In this document: positions 43,331-52,339 of the stretch, piece after piece
Layout of the letters: each line of letters opens with the position of its first letter
Numbering within the stretch: the stretch's first letter is position 1
Assembly: GCA_030765065.1 (NCBI GenBank)
Contig: CM060979.1
Span: forward strand, 21,667,001 to 21,731,000
Source of the DNA: Deroplatys truncata
Lineage: Eukaryota; Arthropoda; Insecta; Mantodea; Mantidae
DNA length: 64,000 bases
Direction of reading: 5' to 3'
Made by a program: the position numbers and the translations under genes
The notes under the pieces: model-generated
Told to the model about the DNA's origin: nothing
The model's input: the letters and a program-made list of their open reading frames with translations, nothing else
Database searches by the model: none

Positions 43331-45309
43331 GGGAGTGCTAAGCAAGCAGTGGAAGAGAGTGGATGTGTGTGGAGGAAGCTCCTGGAATGGAAGAAAGAAG
43401 GGCTTAAGTAACCATGGGAATTGGTATTGAGGTGCACAGAGCAAGAATTGGAGTATTTAATAAATTAAAATGGAAGGATTTCAAAACAAACAAAGGTGTA
43501 GAAGAGATGGTAAACATGTTTCTTCTCACATGTGTAATAGGTATACTATTGGTAATTGGTGGAGTTGAAATTAACCCTGGACCAAATGGGGATCGAAACG
43601 TCATGGAACAAACATTTGCATACATTAAAGATATGGATGAGAGATTAGGAAATAAACTCAATGGAATGGAAAAGGAACTAATAGATATTAAGGGAGAGAT
43701 TATAAATGAAATGCAAGATATACGAAATGAGGTACAGAAAGTTAAAAGAAGAGTTGAGCTGCTGGAAGAGAGACACCGAAGATTTAATTTGGTTATAGCA
43801 GGAGTGAAAGAAAGGAATGGAGTATGGCCTGTAGATGAGGTCAGAGAGATTATAGAAGGAAAGCTTGGTTTGAAGGTACAGGGCTGGGAGATTAGAGAAG
43901 CATTTAGAGTGGGGAGATCAAGAGGAGCCAGAATGATAGTTGCAAGATTTACGTCAGTGCAGTTTGTTTATGAAGTATTGAAGAAATCAAAGCTACTAAA
44001 AGGAACAAATATCTTTATAAATAGAGATTTATCGGTGGAACAACGGGCCTTGAAGAAGGATCTAATACAACAAATGAGGTTGGCAAGAATGGAAGGGAAA
44101 CGGGCCTTCATAAAGAACCTACGATTATGGGTCGATGGGCGTATGGTGATGGGATACGAAAGTGACACAAGGAACAGCAGATCGCAGGGGCAGGATATGA
44201 TTCAGCGATATTCATCGGCGACGAGAGAGAAGGAATGCAGAGGAAGTCCAAAGAGCAATCGGAGACCAGAGGATAAGGTTACGTCACTGGCACGTGTGGC
44301 TGGCGGAAAGAAGATGACAGTGTTAGAGGGTAGGCGTGGCCAAGACGCAGGCAGAACGTCGGATCAGAGTGACGTAAGGGCATCAGCTGGCGAAATAAGG
44401 AAAATGGAAGTTATGTCACTGCTAAGTGGGGCTGGTGGGAAGAAGATAGCTGAGTCAGAGAAGAGATCAGGAGCCGAAGCAGTGACGTCAGATCAGAGTG
44501 ATGTATGGTCAACAGCTGGCAAAGTTTGGAAAGTGGCATCATCGAGGAGGGAGGGAGTTCAATCGTCACGTGATATGATTGCGGGCAGGGCAGAGGCGGG
44601 GTTTCAGAGTGGTGAATTGGTGGAAGAAGAAACTATTGTGTTAACACCCAATGGGAGTCTACGGATTTTGGACAGAAACAATGCGGGACTGTTAAAGGAG
44701 CCACCAGAAATAGATTTATGGAGTAGGAAAGTGTGCCATACATATAGAAATAGTGCAGGTTCTGTGAGAAATATGGGAAAACAGAAGCAGTAATAATGAG
44801 GAAGTATATAGAATAGGCAGGGAGAGTGACTATAGAATGTATAGAAAGCTACAAAGTAGACAAAGTAAAGACAAGGTTTTGATAGGCAAGTGATAGTTTT
44901 TTTATGAAATCGTGAAGTGAATGAGTTAGAGATATAAAGGACGGTAAATACGAGAGGGTTAGGGGGGAGAGGTACATTTCTTAGTATGAACGAGCAAGTG
45001 TTGTTATGGACGATTAGTGCGGGGAACAAGTAAACATTCTTTAAATTGTATCTAATAGTTCCCATTTCCCACTGATAGGGAGTATTTAAGACGGCGGAGG
45101 AAGCAAGGGAAGGAGATGGGAAGGGGACAAGAACAGTAAGCAGTATAGTGAAATTAAATGAGAAACGTTAGCGATATGAAGCTAACTCAACACACATGCC
45201 TTGTAAATGCGGAAGCTTGGGTACGATCGGCAAAAGGAGCTAGGGCTCGACGCTGATCATGCCCAAATGATTGTATTAGCTCAACACTCAATAAAGATAT
45301 CAAGATCAA
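43331..45309 (+). mobile_element. ORF1-only LINE-like element with 11-bp TSD
   Basis: The 1979-bp insertion is bounded by gaatacagagt at 43320-43330 and 45310-45320. It contains a single long open frame (43414-44793), a short leader of about 80 bp, and a 0.5-kb 3' region ending ctcaataaagatatcaagat, that is a polyadenylation hexamer plus a short A/T/C-rich tail, not poly-A. No RT or endonuclease is present. Because the duplication brackets the whole unit and the ORF starts close to the 5' end, the unit appears to have inserted as it is, like the mammalian HAL1 half-LINEs. It needs an RT from elsewhere. Confidence 0.8.
43414..44793 (+). CDS. LINE ORF1 protein with 2A-like motif, 459 aa, intact
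   Basis: Residues ~34-57 are a hydrophobic stretch running into a 2A-like motif (LLTCVIGILLVIGGVEINPG then P). The canonical D(V/I)ExNPGP has Gly in place of Asp here. Residues ~65-120 are a predicted coiled coil (IKGEIINEMQDIRNEVQKVK; RRVELLEERHRRFN). Residues ~120-245 look like the L1-type RRM and C-terminal domain of LINE ORF1 proteins (FNLVIAGVKERN; EIREAFRVGRSRGARMIVAR; IFINRDLSVEQRALKKDLIQ; RAFIKNLRLWVDG). The rest is basic and low in complexity. Such proteins bind element RNA as trimers. The frame is fully open, suggesting recent activity or selection. The first ATG was chosen; a later Met at residue 35 just before the hydrophobic stretch is possible. Confidence 0.82.
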   Translation: MGIGIEVHRARIGVFNKLKWKDFKTNKGVEEMVNMFLLTCVIGILLVIGGVEINPGPNGDRNVMEQTFAYIKDMDERLGNKLNGMEKELIDIKGEIINEMQDIRNEVQKVKRRVELLEERHRRFNLVIAGVKERNGVWPVDEVREIIEGKLGLKVQGWEIREAFRVGRSRGARMIVARFTSVQFVYEVLKKSKLLKGTNIFINRDLSVEQRALKKDLIQQMRLARMEGKRAFIKNLRLWVDGRMVMGYESDTRNSRSQGQDMIQRYSSATREKECRGSPKSNRRPEDKVTSLARVAGGKKMTVLEGRRGQDAGRTSDQSDVRASAGEIRKMEVMSLLSGAGGKKIAESEKRSGAEAVTSDQSDVWSTAGKVWKVASSRREGVQSSRDMIAGRAEAGFQSGELVEEETIVLTPNGSLRILDRNNAGLLKEPPEIDLWSRKVCHTYRNSAGSVRNMGKQKQ

Positions 45310-45843
45310 GAATACAGAGTAAGATTTTATGTTACTGGCACTTTCCATTTAAGGTAAATGACAGTATTGGTATTTTCAAAGCTAGCATTTGGGGGTTTAA
45401 CCGGAGGTTACTGAAGCAATTGCTTCAAGAAGTGAACAATATTTTTGTTGGGGTCTGCTCGATGTTCAAAGATAACACACTTTCACTTTAGTTTCAAGTG
45501 GTGTCCACCAGTTTTAAATTCTTGTAAATCTTCTTTGCATCTGGCATTTTTGGTACTGCATTTTATATTAGCATAAGATTGGTGAGGAGCTTACTGGACC
45601 TGGAGAAAGTGTACATTGTAATTAATTCCTCTTGGGATTTCTTTCAGGCTTCATCCTTCTCTTTTAATTTAAGCCCATTGGAATTTTTCACTTTATAATT
45701 TCTCTATACTTGTTAACCAGTTCACTTACCAAGTTTACAACTTCTTGAATGGTGAAAAATTAAGTTCCTCTGCACCTAGATTTTTCAGCTGATATCATGA
45801 TTCTAACCTCAACAGAGAACGTAGCAATGTGTACACAAAAGTA

Positions 45844-46401
45844 CAGAGAGAGTAAAAAAACTACGAACCGGCTGCGCAGTGTTTTTCCTGTCTATGCCCT
45901 CCGCACTCGTTGCCGTCTGCTGCTATCACAGAAAGGTGTGGATGAAACCATACAACATTCTTAAAACTACTTTTAAAGGCTTTAGTTACCAAATTCATGA
46001 AAAGAGATGCTGAAACTGGCCACCGTCGTCCATGCATTTTTGGCACCTCTTTAGGAAACTATTCATCACTCACCATAGTTCACGTTGCGAAATCGTGGCA
46101 ATTTCCTGGTGGATATTTTGTTTTAATTCTTCCAGGGTGTGTGGGTTTGTCTTGTACACTTTGTTTTAAGTCACTCAGAGATGGAAATTGCAGGGGGTTA
46201 GGTCAGGGGGCCACAAATCTCTACTAATAATTCTGTCCTCAAACATACTTTCATAAAGTTAAGTAAAGCCTTTAAAAGTAGTTTTAAAAATGTTGTATCA
46301 TTTCATTCAAGCCTTTCTATGATAGCAGCAGACTGCAACGAGCGCCGAGGATGACAGGAAATACATCGTGCAGCCAGTTTGTAGTCCTTTGGCTCTCCCT
46401 G
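45844..46401. mobile_element. mariner-like snap-back derivative, copy 1 (558 bp)
   Basis: Flanked by TA at 45842-45843 and 46402-46403. The ends CAGAGAGAG... and (inverse) CAGGGAGAGCC... match the family at 54793-55785. The subterminal cttaaaactacttttaaagg recurs inverted at the other end. The left arm, on the minus strand, encodes a mariner C-terminus (FKSSF.., CQKCMxDxGGQFQHLL-like). Confidence 0.82.
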
Positions 46402-46403
46402 TA

Positions 46404-47452
46404 TATTAGAGCATGTCCAGAAGCTGTATAGTTCGGTCACTGCCTTCTCAAGGCTGTTTTTCACAATTATTGTCACAAGAATGTTAGCTAAATGTTCACG
46501 TAAAAGCTGGATGAAACACAAGAAAAAATAATAGTAATTTTAATTTTCTGGGGCAAAAATTGGCAACTTCATTTGGTTTACCTGGTAGATATTGAATATA
46601 TGTGAACTAGATAGTGTATTTGAAATGCTGAAATTGGTGAGGTGAAGATTTATCTGGATTTTGTTGAAATGCATAGCTGAGTGTAAACATTGTGAAATTT
46701 CGTTCTTCTAAAAATGCTTGCAATGTATGATATACATAGAGAGTGAATGTATCTTTATATCACATGTGCTCTGCCGATTTTAGAAAAGAAACAAACTCCA
46801 GAATATTGTCATGTATTTGATGCAGTACATTTCCAACAGCCGAATCTAAGCATTTATCATTAAGATAATAAGATAATCACTTGAAGGGTCTGAGCTCCAT
46901 TTGCCTAACTTCTCTTCAAGTTTACTGAAAGTTCTGTTACCTCAGAAGTCTTTTGGAGTTCACCTTTCTTAAGTTCCTGCAGAGCTTGGAAAATATATGG
47001 ACAGGTGCAGTGTGTGCCAAAGTTAATATTGTTCCAATTTCGTGGCTGCTTTTTGAAATGCAACATCTGCAATAACCTTGACTTTCTCTGATAATGTAAT
47101 ATTTCTTTAGGTATTGCAAGATAACCTTATTCATGGTACTCCAAAGATACCTTTGAACAGGTTGATATTTATTTTATATTTGCTTAGAGTTCAAATGCCA
47201 TTGTCAAGTATTCTTCTGGAGAAGTAGATGCTACTAATAAGCCATTAGGTATATGTAGGTAACTTTAGGGCACTAAGGACATTTATGCATATACTACTAC
47301 AACGACTGAGCACATGCATAAAGCCAAATGGGAGTGGAAGAAATTACAAAGGGCCAAAAATTGGAATTATTATTGATTTTGTATGGCTTCTGGTCTAAGT
47401 GTATATAATGGAAAAACTCTCAATGAATCTATTGTAGGGAAAATGCATTTGC
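46404..47452. other. No gene recognised
   Basis: Intronic sequence between the mariner derivative and the Harbinger element; nothing identifiable. Confidence 0.5.
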
Positions 47453-47455
47453 TTA

Positions 47456-49010
47456 GGGCAGCGTGCACCATGTTGGAGTAAATTCCTTTGGAAATAACAT
47501 TTACTAAAGACGTATGTACTACGGAAGTAGGCTACTAGGGGAGCAATTTACTCTGAAAGTAACGGAGAGCTCAATTACAATCTACTCTTTTAGTTACAAC
47601 TAAGGAAGTAAGAGCTCATTACTCCCAGAAGAATTGTTTTGCTTGCACGATTTACTTGACACGATCATGGATAAGGTTATGTGCGAAAGGAAAAGGGGGG
47701 AAACATCAGTGAAAGAGATAAATCTTTGTTGGTAGATATAAAGAAAATCCGTTTAAAAAATTTGAGTGTAAAAAAAGTGTTATAAAGATGCTGGAAGAGA
47801 AATGCTGCAAAGTCGTGATGGGCAAACTTAATGGTTCAAGATGGGAAACGTACTAAAGAGCAGCTTAAAATTCTGGAAACAATGTTTCTAATCTTCATTT
47901 TGCATTGCAGATCACTTGCGTGTTGATGCAGAAATACCCTTTCTGATTTTGCAAAAGTTCACCAGATTCATGGATGGGCACAAAATGCATGCAGTCAGTT
48001 CCACTCACAATGTGTGGGAAATCCGCAAAAGTGAAGAAGAATTGCCTTTTATTTTCTAAGCATTCAAATATATTTATATGTGTAGAGACCTTGTTTTTAA
48101 CCTCAAAAGCGGTCTAACAATGTCATGAAATACACGACAACAGATGCATGGTGAACGTTTATTTGAGATCGCCCATAATGCCGGGATTACGATGAACTTT
48201 TCTTAACATGATATGAAGTTAAGAAATGCTGGTAAAATAAAGGTCTAATTGGCATACACTTAGCGTAATGGAAATGATTCTTGATTAATAGTTCTTTTAT
48301 TACTTCAAGCTGATTGTCTAATTACCATGTGACATCAAACTTGACGTAACAGAAAGGAGAAGTTTGACATTGCCAAACTCTTAAGTTACATCGCGTTAAA
48401 TCAATCCTAAATATTATTTAATACAGTGTTAGACTGTCACATTACATTAAATTCATTGTAATGCCGGCTTAAGTATCTGAAGAGCTGAGCTGAATCCCTA
48501 TCTCAGTTTTGTTGTAAATGCTCTACAAGCAGGTTGAAAAGCCATGTAAAAGATTCTTTCCTAATACCGAAACGTTCGTTGAACTCTCTCTCTTTGTATA
48601 AGTATCATATTGTTCTCGTATACCACTATCGCATTCCCATTGTTTTCTTCATTGAGATCACCAACGTAACATAAGTAATCACTGTTTTCTTCACAAAGAT
48701 CATCAATCTAAGTAATCCATCAATACGTCAAAATATCTTCCTCCAGATACGATAAGGTATTCTAATTCAATCGACAGGTTAGTTACTCCAAGTCGTGAGA
48801 GTAAATTCTAGCCTATATTTGTGCTCTATTTAATTCCGTAGTAACGTACTACATGGCAGTGCTCTCCGACATTTACTTCTGCGGTAATTTAATCTGGGAG
48901 TATCTGAAAGGAGTGAAATGCTTCGGAAGTAGTATGGAAGCTACGAGTGATACCTTGATTAGTAGTTTACTACAAAAGTAGAGCTTACTCTAGGTTGGTG
49001 CATGCCACCC
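47456..49010 (-). mobile_element. PIF-Harbinger element, decayed
   Basis: The ends GGGCAGCGTGCACCA and (inverse) GGGTGGCATGCACCA are flanked by TTA at 47453-47455 and 49011-49013, the 3-bp duplication of PIF-Harbinger. Minus strand 48060-47930 reads FADFPHIVSGTDCMHFVPIH and ESGELLQNQKGYF, resembling the HARBI1 transposase block FPxVIGxxDGTHIxI...xxxNRKGYxS. A plus-strand stretch near 47690-47880 (DKSLLVDIKK..) looks like the accompanying Myb/SANT-like protein. Both are fragmentary. Confidence 0.82.
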
Positions 49011-49255
49011 TTAGGTTTTAAAATCTTGCAGATGTGGAATAGGATAGCAGTTAGGTATTGTTCCTGCATTTAAAAGTCTATAGTCTCCACTGTACTTCAG
49101 ATGATGTGTGAAAATACAACTATCACTGATTGATCTAATAGAGGTTAACTATGAAGCCAAAGACTTAAAGCACTTATGAGATTGTAAGTCGTCTTTGGAG
49201 TATGTTATCTCAAAATGATTTATTGAGAAAAAATGTAATTTGGAGAATTTATGTT

Positions 49256-49388
49256 GTGCCGGCAAGCTGGCATGACAGCTCAGATGTTTACAGCAGCGTG
49301 CCGCTGTAGATCTGTGGTTCAAATCCTGACTACAGCATAGAATTTTTCAGTCCGATTCTACCTTTCCTGGCCCATTGTGCATGGCTGA
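49256..49388 (+). mobile_element. tRNA-derived SINE (133 bp) with 10-bp TSD
   Basis: Flanked by aatttatgtt at 49246-49255 and 49389-49398. The head has ggcatgacagctcagatgtt (A-box-like) and ctgtggttcaaatcctgact (B-box). It lies in the intron only about 60 bp past the donor of the ZNFX1-like exon at 49457-49568. Confidence 0.8.
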
Positions 49389-49456
49389 AATTTATGTTAA
49401 CAAAATGAAAGAAATAAAGTAAGAAAGGCAGCATAAAGCATAACTAAAAACATTAC

Positions 49457-49568
49457 CTTACACTGGATGCAGGGTTGTCCACATTTTCTTGGACACTTAG
49501 AGTGAACACATTTATATTTGCATTTTCTGTTGCATGGAGGGCAAACTACTGCACAAGGTATGTTGCAA
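49457..49568 (-). CDS. ZNFX1: ZNFX1-like protein, zinc-finger exon (most 5' in window)
   Basis: Acceptor tttttttttcag (AG at 49570-49569) and a good donor, AAG|gtaatg, bound 112 bp, entering in phase 2 and leaving in phase 0. It reads CNIPCAVVCPPCNRKCKYKC, VHSKCPRKCGQPCIQCK, a Cys-rich NFX1-type array that continues directly into EPCSWRC of the next exon. The helicase and N-terminal exons must lie beyond 64000 or in sequence I could not recognise; no further matching exon was found at 49.6-64 kb. Confidence 0.88.
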
Positions 49569-50489
49569 CTGAAAAAAAAAAGATAAATAAATAAATTCAA
49601 AAGCCTAGAAAAAATGCTTTTCCTTGTATAATAATTATTCATAATAATACAGAAACATCCAACATAGGTTCACCATTTAGAACATTAAAGAATTACAGAT
49701 ACAGAGCATTTACAAACTATTAACTCTGAGTATTACTTGCATATTTGTATGTTTTCTTCTCCAGAAAGTTTAATGTATGCATGGAAAAGATAAATGTGTT
49801 TCATGTTATGAAAAATCAACTAGAAGTTTTAGTGCATATAAATGCATATTCAAGGGATTAGTGCACATTTCACTAATATTTTAATATGTATGCATATATG
49901 ATGCTTTTTCTTTCTATTTGTTATTGAAATATTCACTTTGTTTCCACAGAACAGCAAACTTCTGCTTTATTGCCATATTTTCGCAGAAGAGAGTAATCAT
50001 GTTTTCATATAGCCCAACCAGCATTTCAATTTGTATAAAATATTTTCCTTTTCGCTCCTTCGTGACAATGCTACGCAAATCAGATACTTGAAGTTATACA
50101 TCTTTAAAAGGCACCAATGCAAATCTTAAGCAAAGCTATGCCATCTGGGGGAGCACCAAGAACATGTTTACCAACAAATGAACAATAAGAGAGCATACCT
50201 CAAGATTCGCATTTGTACTTAAACATTGCTCTTCTCTGTTTATAATGTTTAAATACCAACAGCTTCCTGGTCATTGTTGTTATGTAAGAGTCAAGTTTAT
50301 TTCAATGCTGAAGGAGAAATCAAGTAAAGCATCTTTGTTTTATCGGTGGATTAATGAGAATCTTACATTACTTCAGATGGAAGAATTGTCCCCTGCCAAG
50401 TCTGTGGCAAACATGCAAGTTTAATTTGTTTATACACTATTATTTTATTATAGCATGCAGTTAGTTTTTCTATTGTTGAATTTGTAAGG

Positions 50490-50960
50490 TTGGTCTCATT
50501 TCTTTTTATTTTTACTTTTATGGGCCCCTGCAACAAAAAGTTAAAAGGTTCAGGCAACATTACCATCAGCCAACATACTCTAAAGAAATTGAATAGTTTA
50601 AAATTTCAAGGGAACCTGGAAGAAAATGGTGAACGAAAAGTTCCTGACGAATCTGCACTGAGGAAAAATTACATTGGTCTCTTCATCAAGAGCTAGGTTG
50701 CTTTACTTAAAGAAATTAAGCAAATTGCCACAAAAGCAGAAAAAAAAGTTGTAATGCAATGTGATATAATTAAATACTTTACGGCAGTTATAAACATCAT
50801 TATTTAAAATATTTAAATGTATATATTTTTTAAATTCTAGGTCTTCCAAGAAATCAGAGACATTGGTGATTCAAATATTTGGTTATTGGTAGACAAAAAA
50901 GCCGATTCCTGTGGAAAGTTCATTGCCAATCTGAAAAACAGTTTAATTCATATTCTGTAA
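50490..50960 (+). pseudogene. hAT-like (CGGBP1-type) transposase fragment
   Basis: 50515-50700 reads GPCNKKLKGSGNITISQHTL, KKLNSLKFQGNLEENGERKV, PDESALRKNYI, and 50840-50955 reads VFQEIRDIGDSNIWLLVDKK, ADSCGKFIANLKNSL. The second part resembles the IRxxIxxxKIWxSIDETTDxxGRxVANxxxG block of CGGBP1-related hAT transposases. The two parts are separated by AT-rich sequence and the acidic DE pair is altered. Assignment tentative. Confidence 0.45.
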
Positions 50961-51061
50961 ATGGCATAGCCTGTTTGCAGTACTGCCCTGTGACTTTATG
51001 AGAAGTGGAGAGGCTATTTTATTCATGCATGATAATTTTAAGAAATAGAAGGAATAGTTTC

Positions 51062-51062
<1 letters not shown>

Positions 51063-51099
<37 letters not shown>
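51063..51099. repeat. 37-bp A tract
   Basis: Uninterrupted A run with no recognised retroposon body. Confidence 0.92.
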
Positions 51100-51102
<3 letters not shown>

Positions 51103-51124
51103 AGAAAAATATTAATAACCAATG

Positions 51125-51162
51125 AAGTAATACGTGTACAAAAATTAGTACACGTATTACTT
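51125..51162. repeat. Perfect 15-bp inverted repeat (hairpin)
   Basis: aagtaatacgtgtac, 8-nt spacer aaaaatta, gtacacgtattactt. It lies about 25 bp after the A tract; no element could be attached to it. Confidence 0.9.
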
Positions 51163-52339
51163 TATAAAAATCAATTATGTAAGAAACTTGTGCAGTTCAT
51201 TATGCTATTAAAATATTTTTGGTGCATATTTTCAATCATTTTACTGCACGAATGCATGCATATATTCATGATTTTTAGTGCATATACATCTGCTCTGTAA
51301 GTATAAATGGTTCTACAAGTATATTTGATATGTATGTGCCCAAAAGGCAGCTTGCCAAACTTGATTATGCAGCACATATTGCCTTCTTCTTCACCTGTCA
51401 CATAAACAAAAACTGATTCAAAGACATTTCAGAAGAGGCTCAGGAGTGAATGGAGATGCAAGACTAATTGCAGTTTTACGTGAAGGTAGTGGATGAAGAG
51501 TCTGCATTCTGTAGCAAAAATCAAAATGAAGAATTTGACTATTTGAAGGAAAGAATAAAAGAGTCGAAATATTAAAAGCCTTCACTTACATCATGATGGT
51601 AACAAAATTCTGTGGCTGCGTGTATTATCCTTAACTATCTTTCTCACAAAAATGGGCGTTGCATTGTGTTTCAAACATAAATTCAAAAATTGAATGTCAG
51701 CAGCAACATGTCTTTTTTTAAATTTGTAGGTTAAGGAACATTTTTAATTTAATAGTTAAAACGGTGAAGGTTTTCATTAAAATCCATCCAAGAACTAAGT
51801 GTCATTTGCGTCAGCAAAATTGTCACAGGAATAAAATCCATGAATGTCCTAGGGCATTTGGAGGAAGAAATGGAAATTGTTTAAATACAGGAATGCAGTT
51901 GCATTTGTTGAAAGAAACATTGACATCAAAGTGTTAACAGAAAAAGTGGCAAATGAAGACTCACCTTCCTTCCAATAAATGCACGAAACAAAAAATAGAA
52001 CAGCTTTTTTAATGGAACTGAATTTGTGTATTAAAATATCAATAAATATAATTTTTTGCCATTTTTTCTTAATGTCTAAGATAGCATTTTCAATATAATT
52101 GGTTCAAAATGCACTAATGCAAAACATTTTTAATTATAAATGTAGTATTAAACAAAAAATAATTTTGATAACAGTACTTAGGAAAGTGGCATTTTCACTA
52201 CGCAGGTATAAAGCACTTGAAAAAGCGCTGGTAAGTTTTTCCTCTCTCCTGAAAACTTTATTATGCACTTAGTGCTTTTTGATTTGATGTTCTCATATAA
52301 CTGAGGAATCTCCTCCATCTACTCCTCTTCAGGAGTTCA

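Noticed and set aside
43404-45065. Minus-strand open frames at 43.4-45.1 kb
   Set aside because: Shadows of the LINE ORF1 or low-complexity sequence without motifs.
49256-49388. tRNA gene
   Set aside because: A- and B-box-like sequences are present but there is no cloverleaf, and the 133-bp unit has target duplications: a SINE.
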